Below are positions 16,468 through 24,351 of a stretch of DNA of 44,260 nucleotides, piece after piece (position 1 is the stretch's first letter; each line of letters starts with the position of its first letter). This DNA is from Pseudomonadales bacterium (lineage in GTDB: Bacteria; Pseudomonadota; Gammaproteobacteria; Pseudomonadales; Halieaceae). Where the stretch lies: the NCBI GenBank assembly GCA_024234675.1, contig JACKNU010000014.1, positions 1-44,260 of the forward strand. The letters run 5' to 3'. Both the position numbers and the translations under genes were made by a program. The notes under the pieces were generated by a model. That model was not told the origin of the DNA and did not search any database. It saw only the letters and a program-made list of their open reading frames with translations.

Positions 16468-17201
16468 CAGATCACCATGCCGTAGGCCATCACGAAAATC
16501 ATGGGTGTGAGGGATGCCAGGGCGATCAGGCCGAAACCATCGATCATCGGGTTGCGCCCGCGGATGGAGCTGGCCAGCCCTACGCCGAGGGCGGTCACCA
16601 GGGGCACGGTGATGGTGGAGGTGGTGACCCCGCCGGAATCGTAGGCGATACCGATGATTTCCGTGGGCGCGAAGGCGGTCATGATGACGACCAGGATATA
16701 GCCGCCGATAATCAGCCACTGCAGGGGCCAGCCCTTGATGATGCGCACCACCCCCAGCACGATGGCGAGACCCACCGCAAACGCCACGGTGTAGCGCAGC
16801 CCCTGGGCGTAGTCCTCCCGGGCCTCGTCGCTGGATTCGATCATCGCCCCGGCAGCGGCAACATCCGCCGCCTCCGCCGCCACCGCGATCAGAGCGGGCT
16901 CCGCCACCGTGGTGCCGAAGCCCAGGCAAAATGCGAAGACTATCAGCCAGAACGCGCTGCCCTTGCGGGCAAAGTCCGCCGCCATTGACTCGCCGATCGG
17001 GAACAGGCCCTGCTCCAGGCCGTGGATGAAAAAAGTCAGCCCCAACACCACGAATACCACCCCCAGCAGGATATCACCGAGATTCGGCAACGGCTGCTGC
17101 AATACCGCGAACTGGAAGAACACGATTACCAGGAAGATCGGCAGAAGATCCCGCAGGCTGCCGAACATGGATAGGAATAGTTTGCGCAGGGTGCTGGTCA
17201 C
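16467..17201 (-). CDS. DUF1538 membrane protein, UmpA-like antiporter subunit
   Basis: About 244 aa, first gene of the four-gene operon. GTG 17201 is preferred: AAGG lies 6 bases upstream and it keeps the TSTLRKLFLSMFGSLRDLLPI N-terminus expected for the family. ATG 17168 would remove it and has no Shine-Dalgarno sequence. Hydrophobic segments alternate with conserved loops: LGFGTTVAEPALIAVA, then AYDSGGVTTSTITVPLVTALG, then GRNPMIDGFGLIALASLTPM. The paired EPxLIAVA and DSGGVTTST blocks, with charged and polar residues inside membrane segments, are plausible ion-pathway elements (inference). It lies upstream of and overlaps the UmpB-like gene. Confidence 0.85.
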   Translation of the reverse strand: MTSTLRKLFLSMFGSLRDLLPIFLVIVFFQFAVLQQPLPNLGDILLGVVFVVLGLTFFIHGLEQGLFPIGESMAADFARKGSAFWLIVFAFCLGFGTTVAEPALIAVAAEAADVAAAGAMIESSDEAREDYAQGLRYTVAFAVGLAIVLGVVRIIKGWPLQWLIIGGYILVVIMTAFAPTEIIGIAYDSGGVTTSTITVPLVTALGVGLASSIRGRNPMIDGFGLIALASLTPMIFVMAYGMVI

Positions 17202-17309
17202 GGCTGGCCTTGGTACTTTGCAGTCGCAAGCATACCAGTTTGTAGCGGGGCAGGCCTGCCTACAGGACACAGGTTGCCGGGGCGCGGGCCGCGGGAGTTT
17301 TGGCTGCGA

Positions 17310-17325
17310 TCGTGCTAGCCTTGCC
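17310..17325 (+). promoter_or_regulatory. Candidate extended -10 promoter of glycine-zipper lipoprotein gene
   Basis: TCGTGCTAGCCTTGCC differs by one base from the block at 10448-10463 and sits at the same 49-base distance from the start codon. It contains TGnTAnnnT. The two downstream genes are otherwise unrelated. Confidence 0.4.
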
Positions 17326-17358
17326 GCATCGGAGCGCACGGAACTGCGGAGGACAGTC

Positions 17359-17709
17359 ATGAAACGCTTATTGTCGGTGATCGCCCTGGTGGCCTGCACC
17401 AGCGCCTGCACCACCACGGATGAGATCATTATCGACAAGCAGGGCGTCGACATGAGTCGCTATGACCAGGACCTGGCCGAGTGCAAGTCCTACGCTACCG
17501 AGGTCCAGACCGGCAAGAAAGTCGCCAAGGGTGCGGCCTCGGGCGCGGTGGTGGGCGGATTGATCGGTGCCATCACCGGCGACGCGGGCAAGGCCGCCGG
17601 CGTCGGCGCGGTGACCGGGGGCGCCAAGGGGGCCAACGAGGGATCCGAGGACGAAGTCGACGTGGTCAAGCGCTGCCTGCGCGGGCGCGGCTACAAGGTC
17701 CTGAACTAG
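17359..17709 (+). CDS. Glycine-zipper lipoprotein
   Basis: 116 aa. ATG 17359 follows GGAGGA by 5 bases. The upstream open frame is ignored. The N-terminus MKRLLSVIALVACTSAC is a lipoprotein signal with the lipobox cysteine at about residue 17, so the mature protein is lipid-anchored. The central part (about residues 55-90) is a glycine zipper: GAASGAVVGGLIGAITGDAGKAAGVGAVTGGAKGA, with GxxxG spacings, as in YMGG/Rick_17kDa-type surface antigens. The end VVKRCLRGRGYKVLN with the second cysteine is typical of the family. It is probably outer-membrane associated, with unknown function. Confidence 0.88.
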   Translation: MKRLLSVIALVACTSACTTTDEIIIDKQGVDMSRYDQDLAECKSYATEVQTGKKVAKGAASGAVVGGLIGAITGDAGKAAGVGAVTGGAKGANEGSEDEVDVVKRCLRGRGYKVLN

Positions 17710-17722
17710 CGGAATTGCCTGT

Positions 17723-17744
17723 CGGGTCGCATTCATACGACCCG
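17723..17744 (+). terminator. Hairpin between lipoprotein gene and asmA-like gene
   Basis: Perfect 7-bp stem CGGGTCG/CGACCCG with an 8-nt loop, 14 bases after the lipoprotein stop and between convergent genes. There is no T-run, so it is a possible terminator or Rho-arrest structure. Confidence 0.4.
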
Positions 17745-17788
17745 CGGCATGGGTGTCGCGCTGCGCCGGCGGCGTGCTTCCCGCCCTT

Positions 17789-19615
17789 CTAGTTAAACAA
17801 TTTATCCAGCAACTTGCCGGCTTTCTTCTCGATCTTGCGCTGGGCCTCGTTGACCGACAGGTCTTTCACGATTGCCGCGGTATCCACCTTGCACCACTTG
17901 CCCGGCTCGCCGTCGATGTTGCCGCTGCAGTCCAACGGCCAGTCAATCGCGGTGAGGCGCTTGCTCACCCGGCAGGCGCGGTCAAGGGATTCCAGTTCCG
18001 GCGACAGCCTGGCCTTGAAGGTGGTGTCGAAATTCCCGTCCAGCAGGGTGTAGGCGCCGGATCCGGTCAGTTTGATGTGGTCCAGGTCCGCCCGCAGCGC
18101 GCGCAAGGTGGCGGTGCCAGCGGCCAACTGCACATTCGCCTCCAGCGCCTGGAACCGGGTGTCTGCTGCAAAACTCGCGCTCAGGGTCTCCTGGTTGGTC
18201 AGGGCGACCGCCTCGCACAGCAGTTGCTCCACGCCTATGTCCCGCAGCACCACCTGGCTGGTTTGCAGGGTGATGGGTCCGGTCAGCGCCTGGACCAGTT
18301 GGTTGCGGGTGCGGCCGGCGCCCTGCAGCTCCCAGTCCAGGCTGGCTTGCCCGGTGGCCAGGGGCTTGGTGCCGGCGCCCGCCAGCGCCGCGGCGATGTC
18401 CAGGTCCCGGACCTCGCCACGGGTCTCCAGGGTGGCGGTATTGTGGCGGCCATTGAAAGTGGCCCGGGCGGCCAATTGGCCGCCGTAGACCTCCCCGGTC
18501 AGCGATTTCACCTCCACCACGCCCTCCAGCGCCCGCAGCTGAATCTGCAGGGACTGCAGCTGGTGGCCGGCCAGCAGGGCCTCGTCGATGGCCAGGGTGG
18601 CGCGGGTATCGATGTCCCGCAGGGCCGCCAGCGGCAGGGGATCATCGCCGCCCGCCGGGCTGTCCCCGGCGGCGCTGGTCGCCTCGGGGCCGGCCAGGGC
18701 GAAAATGGCCGGGTCGAAGCGGTTGAAGTGCATATCGGCATCGATTGCCGGGCTTTCCAGGGCGGCGTACACCAGGCTGCCTTCCCCCCGGACGTCGCCG
18801 CTCGCCACGCTGAGCTCTAGATCGGCTGTTTGCCGATTGAGGTCGGCGGTGCCGCTGGCCCGCAGCCGTATTGGCTGCGCGGTTGCACCGCTGGCCTCGA
18901 GAGCAAACTGTTCTATGCTCACTGACTGTTGCGCCGGGTCCAGCCGCAGGGTGGCTTCCATGTCCAGCTGCAGTTGCTCGCGGGGCAGGATGACAGTTGC
19001 AGCCAGGCGCATGGGGCGGGCATCCAGATTGAGATCGCTGGCCTCGAAGCGTTGCAATTCGATGATGGTGGGGTCGCCGCCGCCGGCATTTTCAAGTCGC
19101 AGGCGGGAATCGGTCACATTGAGTGTGGCCACGTTCAGTGCCAGCGGTATCGCCAGCGCACCGGCGGCATTGCTGGATGCCGCCTTGTCCCGGCGGCGTT
19201 GCGCGTAGTACTCATCCAGTTGCGCGTCGCTGAGCACGCTGGTGTCCACCCTGTCGGCCTGGTCTCCGCCCGCAACCCGGTAATCCAGTCCTTCAAGATC
19301 CAGTCTGTCGATGGCCACCTTGCCGGACAGCAGCGGGACCAGTTGCAGGCCCAGTCGCAGGGAGCGCACCCGGGCGGTGGGCTCATCCTCCCCGGGCAGG
19401 GCCAGGCTGACATCCTCCAGGGATACGCCTGTCCTGGGCACCAGCCGCAGGCCGATATCGCCCCCGACCACAAGGGTGGCGCCGGTTTGCTCCCTGAGCA
19501 TCGCGGTTGCCAGCTCGAGGACTCTCGCCTTGTCCAGCAGCAGGGGCAGCAACAACAGCGCGATCACGACCAGCGCCATGGGTGCGACGATGAGCAGGGC
19601 TGAGCTGCGTTTCAT
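17789..19615 (-). CDS. AsmA family protein
   Basis: 608 aa. One N-terminal membrane segment (about residues 5-27, LLIVAPMALVVIALLLLPLLL) is followed by a long periplasmic beta-rich region. It opens with the AsmA block GATLVVGGDIGLRLVPRTGVSLEDVSLALP and has repeated LDLEGLDYRV-like strands. The C-terminal AsmA_2-like part has LATGQASLDWELQGAGRTRNQLVQALTGPITLQ. AsmA-like proteins bridge inner and outer membranes and are implicated in phospholipid transport. Its start overlaps the avtA stop by 4 bases, an unusual pairing of a lipid-traffic protein with an amino-acid transaminase. A role for a lipid-traffic protein near a lipid locus is attractive but unproven. Confidence 0.88.
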   Translation of the reverse strand: MKRSSALLIVAPMALVVIALLLLPLLLDKARVLELATAMLREQTGATLVVGGDIGLRLVPRTGVSLEDVSLALPGEDEPTARVRSLRLGLQLVPLLSGKVAIDRLDLEGLDYRVAGGDQADRVDTSVLSDAQLDEYYAQRRRDKAASSNAAGALAIPLALNVATLNVTDSRLRLENAGGGDPTIIELQRFEASDLNLDARPMRLAATVILPREQLQLDMEATLRLDPAQQSVSIEQFALEASGATAQPIRLRASGTADLNRQTADLELSVASGDVRGEGSLVYAALESPAIDADMHFNRFDPAIFALAGPEATSAAGDSPAGGDDPLPLAALRDIDTRATLAIDEALLAGHQLQSLQIQLRALEGVVEVKSLTGEVYGGQLAARATFNGRHNTATLETRGEVRDLDIAAALAGAGTKPLATGQASLDWELQGAGRTRNQLVQALTGPITLQTSQVVLRDIGVEQLLCEAVALTNQETLSASFAADTRFQALEANVQLAAGTATLRALRADLDHIKLTGSGAYTLLDGNFDTTFKARLSPELESLDRACRVSKRLTAIDWPLDCSGNIDGEPGKWCKVDTAAIVKDLSVNEAQRKIEKKAGKLLDKLFN

Positions 19616-20889
19616 AGCGTCACCTGTTGGTTACGGTAGGCGTGGGCCACTTCCTCGGCGATGATTTCCACACCCCGGCGAACGCTGTCCGCCTGTCCCG
19701 CGTAGGAGACCCGGATGCACTCGTGCCGGTGCGGCCAGTCCTCATCGATCCCGACAAAGAAGTTGTGGCCGGGAACAATCAGTACCCCGCGCTGTTTCAG
19801 GCGCTGATACAGCTCCTGGCTGGTGATGGGCAGCCCCTCGAACCACAGCCACAGGAATATCGCGCCCTCGGGCCTGTGGATGTGGAAGGGCAGGTCGCCC
19901 AGACATTGCCGGAACCATTCCACGGTCTGCCCGGCGCGCTGGCGATAGAAGGGGGCCACCTGCTCGCGGCTCATGGTGAGTATCTCATCGCTGTCGAACA
20001 GCGGCCCCGCGAGGGCCGGGCCGAGGTTGCCGCAGGACAGGCTGACGATGGTATTGGCGTTGGTGTAGGCGCGAATGATGTCCTCGCGGGCGACGATTAT
20101 GCCGGTCCGCACCCCGGGCAGCCCCAGTTTCGACAGGCTGAGGGTGAGGATGGTATTGGGGTTCCAGTGCGGCCTGGCCGCGGTGAACACGATACCGGGA
20201 ACCGGCAGCCCGTAAGCGCCGTCGACGATCAGTGGTATATCCCGGTCGCGGGCAATCTGGTCCAGGTGGGTGAGTTCCTCGTCGGTGAGCACATTGCCCG
20301 TGGGGTTGGTGGGTCGGGACACGCAGAGGGCGCCGATACCCTCGCCCGCCGGCAGCCGGGAAAAGTCCACGTGGTACTTGAACAGCTGGTCTCCCAGTAA
20401 CTCGATACTGGGGCGGGTGGCGGTGAAAAACCCGTCGGACAGGCCAATGTCGCCGTAGCCTATGTACTCCGGCGCCAGGGGCAGGTGCACGCTGCGCCGT
20501 CCGCCGTCCGGCATGACGCCGGCAAACATGTTGTAGAGCACGAAAAAGGCCGACTGGCTGCCGTTGCTGACCGCGATGTTGGCCGCCGTGAGTCCCCAGT
20601 CGAACTGCCGGTTGAGGAAGTTGGCCACCTTGCTGCGAAACCCTTTTTCCCCCTGGGGCGCCTGGTAGATGCCGAACAGGCTGTGGCGTTGTTCGGCATC
20701 GGCCAGGATGGTCTCCAGGCGGCGCTGGAAAGCAAGCTCTACCCCGGGGACGCGCCCGGGATTGCCGCCGCCCATGAAAATCATGTCCGGGTTGTCGCGC
20801 AGGGCGGTGCTCAGGTCGTCCATCAGTTCGACGATGCCGGAGTCGCCGGAGAATTTTTGCCCGAAGGCCGATAGTTTCACGGGATGCAC
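19612..20889 (-). CDS. avtA: Valine-pyruvate aminotransferase
   Basis: 425 aa fold-type I PLP enzyme close in length to E. coli AvtA. Distinctive segments are the N-terminal LSAFGQKFSGDSGIVELMDDL, then FMGGGNPGRVPG, then AVSNGSQSAFF, CVSRPTNPTGNVLTDEEL and DGAYGLPVPGI. The PLP-binding lysine is in LSLSKLGLPGVRTGI, and the C-terminal arginine is in CIRVSYAGQ. It interconverts valine plus pyruvate with 2-oxoisovalerate plus alanine in the cytoplasm. The upstream 176-base region is divergent with a 2OG oxygenase gene. Confidence 0.92.
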   Translation of the reverse strand: MHPVKLSAFGQKFSGDSGIVELMDDLSTALRDNPDMIFMGGGNPGRVPGVELAFQRRLETILADAEQRHSLFGIYQAPQGEKGFRSKVANFLNRQFDWGLTAANIAVSNGSQSAFFVLYNMFAGVMPDGGRRSVHLPLAPEYIGYGDIGLSDGFFTATRPSIELLGDQLFKYHVDFSRLPAGEGIGALCVSRPTNPTGNVLTDEELTHLDQIARDRDIPLIVDGAYGLPVPGIVFTAARPHWNPNTILTLSLSKLGLPGVRTGIIVAREDIIRAYTNANTIVSLSCGNLGPALAGPLFDSDEILTMSREQVAPFYRQRAGQTVEWFRQCLGDLPFHIHRPEGAIFLWLWFEGLPITSQELYQRLKQRGVLIVPGHNFFVGIDEDWPHRHECIRVSYAGQADSVRRGVEIIAEEVAHAYRNQQVTL

Positions 20890-21032
20890 TTTGCGTTGGG
20901 AAAGTGCTCCATTTTAGCGCAGGCGGGCCCGGAACGCACCGCGGTCCAGGTGGGCAGATGACGGCCTTGACTATTCGCCCGCGGTGACGGGATATGGGGA
21001 AAATGCCACTGTCCATGTCCGGATAGCGGTCG

Positions 21033-21038
21033 TATACT
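21033..21038 (+). promoter_or_regulatory. Candidate -10 box of 2OG oxygenase/sulfotransferase unit
   Basis: TATACT lies 28 bases before the ATG at 21066. The -35 is poor (TGTCCA at 17-bp spacing). Confidence 0.3.
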
Positions 21039-21065
21039 TTTCCCTTTGTTTTACCCTGGTGGAAA

Positions 21066-21824
21066 ATGAACGGTAACGAGCAGTATTTGAACCCCGAGGT
21101 GTTGAACGCGATCGACCCGGCCTCGTTCAGCGCCCAGTTGCCCTTTCCCTGGGTCAATCCCCAGGGTTTCATTCGCCCTGAGCGCTACCCGGAACTGCTG
21201 GCGACCATGCCGGATATATCCCGATTCCGCGCTTTCTTCGGCAAGCAGCGCAAGCACGGCCAGGCAAGCCACGATCGCTATGTGCTGGATTACGAGGAAG
21301 GTATGACCCTGGCCGAGCCCTGGGAGCAGTTTATCGCCGAACTGCGCGGACCACTGTACCGGAAATTCGTCTGCGCCATGCTGGGCGTATCCGATGTGCG
21401 CTTCCGCTTTCACTGGCATTTCACCCCCAACGGCGGTGAGGTATCCCCCCACTGCGACTCCAAGGGCAAGATCGGCTCGCAGATTTTCTATCTCAATACC
21501 GAGCAGGATTGGCAGTGGGACTGGGGAGGGGAGACCGTGGTGTTGGACGACGGTGGCCGGATAGGCCCTGAGAACGCACCCGCGTTCGAGGATTTTATCG
21601 CCGAGTACCCGGCCGAAACCCGCGACAACCGCAGCCTGATATTCGGCCGGCGCGGTAATTCCTGGCACGGTGTGCGCCGTATAAACTGCCCGGAAAATTA
21701 TTACCGGAAGGTGTTTATTGTAGTATTTGAGGAGTACCGTCCCCTGAAGATGGCGGCCAAGAAACTGCGCCGCCTGGTGACCGGGGCCGAACTGGTAACG
21801 GAAAAAGAACGCCTGATGTACTAG
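21066..21824 (+). CDS. 2-oxoglutarate/Fe(II)-dependent oxygenase family protein
   Basis: 252 aa with a cupin-like jelly-roll core. The proximal iron ligands are in SPHCDSKGKIGSQIFYLN (HxD near residue 134) and the distal histidine in RGNSWHGVRRI near residue 202. RKVFIVVFEEYRP may supply the 2OG-binding arginine. It is expected to hydroxylate a small molecule or lipid using 2-oxoglutarate and oxygen. The sulfotransferase that follows starts 9 bases downstream, so the two are cotranscribed. The same pairing of oxygenase and sulfotransferase recurs at 41.5-43.2 kb. The substrate is unknown. Confidence 0.78.
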   Translation: MNGNEQYLNPEVLNAIDPASFSAQLPFPWVNPQGFIRPERYPELLATMPDISRFRAFFGKQRKHGQASHDRYVLDYEEGMTLAEPWEQFIAELRGPLYRKFVCAMLGVSDVRFRFHWHFTPNGGEVSPHCDSKGKIGSQIFYLNTEQDWQWDWGGETVVLDDGGRIGPENAPAFEDFIAEYPAETRDNRSLIFGRRGNSWHGVRRINCPENYYRKVFIVVFEEYRPLKMAAKKLRRLVTGAELVTEKERLMY

Positions 21825-21833
21825 TGCGAATGA

Positions 21834-22778
21834 ATGCAGCCGAGCAGTAAACCACCGCTTCTGATCCTGGGTGCGCCTCCGCGAGGAGGCAACCACCTGC
21901 TGCGCGGGCTGCTGGATCACCACCCCCAACTGCTGCTGCCCCCCGACGAGGACTATTTTGTCCGCCACCTCTCACGGCACCCGCTGCTGCGCCTGCGGGG
22001 AATGCTGGCCAGCCGCGCCAGTGCCCCCGGTTTCTACCGGCAATTACAGAAGGACGGTCACCTGGAGCGGATCAACGCGGGCCACGGTACCGAGGTTTTC
22101 GGTACCGAGGACTCACTGGACCTGGAGGCGTATTACCACTATATCAGTGAGCATCATGTCCGGGGCGAAGTCGACACGCTGGTGCGCAACCATGTCGAGG
22201 CCCTGGCCGTGGCGCTGGGTCATGTGCAGGGCGATGGACGCCTGCGGGTGATATTCTGCGCCCTGCAACCCAGCAACAACGACCTGAGCCGGGTGAGTGG
22301 ACTGCTGGCGCGCAGTTACGATGTGCGTGGCATCTTCCTGGTGCGGGACCCCCGGGCTCACCTGAGCTCCAAGCTGGTGCGCAACCCCACGCTCAACCTG
22401 GCCCGATTCTGCCAGCGGCAGAACAGCTACTGGCGGGAAATCGACCGCTTCGCGCTGGATTACGGCCCGGTGATGCGCCTGCGTTTCGAGGATCTGGTCA
22501 CCGATACCGAGGTTTGCATGCGGCGGGTGTGCGAGTTCTCGGGAATAGATTTTTCCCCGGCGGTACTGGAGTACACCCAGGGTGGCGAGGCCAGCCGCAG
22601 CAATTCCTCTTTTGCCGCCAGCAGCGGCATAGATCGCGGCGTGCTCACCCGCTACCGCGACACGCTGCCGGCCCAGACCGTCGCCTATCTGGAGCAGCAC
22701 TGCCTGCCGGAGCTGTTCTGGAGGGGCCCGGACCAGTCCAGGGTGGCTGCCGGCGGCTCCCTCACTGCCTCGGCCTGA
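21834..22778 (+). CDS. Sulfotransferase family protein
   Basis: 314 aa P-loop sulfotransferase-like protein. The N-terminal strand-loop ILGAPPRGGNHLLRGLLDHHP corresponds to the 5'-phosphosulfate binding loop, although the usual K-S/T-G-T/N-T-W is replaced by RGGNHL. The 3'-phosphate site is GIFLVRDPRAHLSSKLVRNP near residue 165, followed by RLRFEDLVTDTEVCMRRVCEFSGIDF, a standard late motif. It differs clearly from the three sulfotransferases at the window end. It would transfer sulfate from PAPS to a hydroxyl, possibly one installed by the oxygenase encoded just upstream. The end faces an acyltransferase gene 20 bases away. Confidence 0.78.
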   Translation: MQPSSKPPLLILGAPPRGGNHLLRGLLDHHPQLLLPPDEDYFVRHLSRHPLLRLRGMLASRASAPGFYRQLQKDGHLERINAGHGTEVFGTEDSLDLEAYYHYISEHHVRGEVDTLVRNHVEALAVALGHVQGDGRLRVIFCALQPSNNDLSRVSGLLARSYDVRGIFLVRDPRAHLSSKLVRNPTLNLARFCQRQNSYWREIDRFALDYGPVMRLRFEDLVTDTEVCMRRVCEFSGIDFSPAVLEYTQGGEASRSNSSFAASSGIDRGVLTRYRDTLPAQTVAYLEQHCLPELFWRGPDQSRVAAGGSLTASA

Positions 22779-22798
22779 ACCCGCGGTCGCGCTTTTCG

Positions 22799-23731
22799 CT
22801 ACAGCTTGTGGCCCTTCGGCCAGCGCCGCTTCAGGCAGATCCACTGGTCGGGATATTCCCTGATCCAGTCCTCGAAGTACTGGTTGATTTGCGCGGTCAG
22901 GGCCAGCGCCTGTTCTTTTTGCGGCGCCTCCGGGTCGGGGCTGCTCAAGGGGTCGTAGACCGTGATGCGATAGCGCCCCGCGGGCAAGCGCTCCGCCCTG
23001 GCCACCACCAGCGCCGCGCCGGTGCGCAGGGCGAGGCCGGCGGCACTGGTGCTGGTCAGGGCATCGCGGCCAAAAAACGGCACCAGTTTGCCGCTGTCCA
23101 GGCGGGTGTCCATCGCCATATTGATGCTGTTTCCCGCCTTGAGCTCTCTGATCAGCGGCCGCAGGCCGTCCTCCGATGAGACCAGCTTCTCCCCCAGGAA
23201 CTGGCGCAGCTCCAGCATGAGTTCGGCGACCACCGGGTTGGACTCGGGGGCGTAAATCGTATTGATAGTGAGGTCGTAGTACTTGGTGACCAGTGGCGCG
23301 ACCTGCCAGGGCCCCACGTGTGCCGACACGAAAATTGCCGGTAGCCTGGCCTGCATCAGTTCGTGTGCCCTGGGGTGCACCACGAAGTCGATGCGCTTAT
23401 CGCGCTCCTCCCAGATCTGCTGCAGCTTGATGAGTTCGGCGGCCGAGTATCCCAGGGAGCGGAATATTTGCCGCATGGTCTGCTCGCGCCAGGCCTCGCT
23501 GGTATCGGGAAAGGCTACGGCCAGGTTGAGCTTGGCCTTGTTGGCCTTGTCGCTGTAGGGGCCCACCAGGCCGAAGGCGAACCCGGCCAGCTGCTTGGCG
23601 CGTTCCAGCGGCAGCAGTCGCATCAGCCAGAAAATAAAGCGAAAGCCCATGGCTTCCAGCCACTGGGCGATCGAGGCGAGCCAGGGAGCCTTGCGCGCCA
23701 GGCGCTTGGGAATAAAGTAGAACTGCGGCAC
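22799..23731 (-). CDS. LpxL/HtrB-like acyltransferase with altered HX4E motif
   Basis: 310 aa, Lip_A_acyltrans family, last gene of the five-gene sphingolipid operon. An N-terminal hydrophobic stretch near residues 22-42 anchors it to the inner membrane. The catalytic region reads SAHVGPWQ: His138 is present, but the acidic residue of H(X)4D/E is Gln143, encoded by CAG. Later segments AMDTRLDSGKLVPFFGRDALTST and WICLKRRWPKG are typical of the family. The paralogue two genes upstream has the intact HQSNWE. The family acylates lipid A or other membrane lipids from acyl-ACP or acyl-CoA. The Gln could reduce, alter or abolish activity, leaving a binding or partner role. The gene starts 8 bases after the hydroxylase stop. 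Confidence 0.85.
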   Translation of the reverse strand: MPQFYFIPKRLARKAPWLASIAQWLEAMGFRFIFWLMRLLPLERAKQLAGFAFGLVGPYSDKANKAKLNLAVAFPDTSEAWREQTMRQIFRSLGYSAAELIKLQQIWEERDKRIDFVVHPRAHELMQARLPAIFVSAHVGPWQVAPLVTKYYDLTINTIYAPESNPVVAELMLELRQFLGEKLVSSEDGLRPLIRELKAGNSINMAMDTRLDSGKLVPFFGRDALTSTSAAGLALRTGAALVVARAERLPAGRYRITVYDPLSSPDPEAPQKEQALALTAQINQYFEDWIREYPDQWICLKRRWPKGHKL

Positions 23732-23739
23732 GAGGGCGC

Positions 23740-24351
23740 TCAGCCCCTGGCGGGATCAGTCCGGAATACCCAGTCCCACAGGGGCGAGCTGACACCGAAG
23801 CGCCCACCTTCCTTGGAGAAGTGGTGCTTGAGGTGGTAATGCTTGAGGTACTTCGCCACCGGGTTGCGCATGGGAAAATGGTGGGTGGAATAGTGGATAT
23901 AGTCGTAGATCAGGTAGCCGATGATGAAAAAGGCGCAGAAAGGCTGTATCCACGGCTGGGGAATAAACAGGCCGAACAGCAGATAGAGCACCAGCATGAT
24001 GGGGATGGCGCCCGCCGGCGGCATGACCAGTCGGGTCTTGTCCTTGGGGTCCTCGTGGTGGTTACCGTGAAACAGGAACACCAGCCACTTGCCCAGTTTG
24101 CTCCTGGCCGGAAAGTGGAACAGGAAGCGGTGCAGGCAGTACTCGGTCAGACTCCAGGTGAAAACGCCCGCCACGCCTATGGCCAGCACCGGGAGTACCG
24201 GCAGGTTGTACAGGGCGAAGCTGCGCCAGATCAACCAGCCGGCAATGGGGCCCCACATCAACAGCGGGGTGATGGGGTGTACATGGGACAGGCGCTCGAG
24301 TAAATCATTCTCGAACAGGCGTATGGATTGGTGCTGCTGTTCAGGCTGCAT
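23740..24351 (-). CDS. Fatty acid 2-hydroxylase (FA2H/Scs7-type di-iron enzyme)
   Basis: 203 aa membrane di-iron hydroxylase. Histidine clusters are in order TEYCLHRFLFHF, FHGNHHEDPKDKTRLVMPP, YDYIHYSTHHF and YLKHYHLKHHFSKEGGRFGV, followed by SSPLWDWVFRT. This order and the closing motif match the catalytic domain of eukaryotic FA2H/Scs7, which puts the 2-hydroxyl on the N-acyl chain of ceramides. The N-terminal cytochrome b5 domain of those proteins is absent. Hydrophobic segments are near residues 28-62 and 113-145. It lies between the two LpxL-like acyltransferase genes and overlaps the upstream one by 11 bases. Sterol-desaturase-type alternatives are less likely given the FA2H-like end. 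Confidence 0.86.
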   Translation of the reverse strand: MQPEQQHQSIRLFENDLLERLSHVHPITPLLMWGPIAGWLIWRSFALYNLPVLPVLAIGVAGVFTWSLTEYCLHRFLFHFPARSKLGKWLVFLFHGNHHEDPKDKTRLVMPPAGAIPIMLVLYLLFGLFIPQPWIQPFCAFFIIGYLIYDYIHYSTHHFPMRNPVAKYLKHYHLKHHFSKEGGRFGVSSPLWDWVFRTDPARG

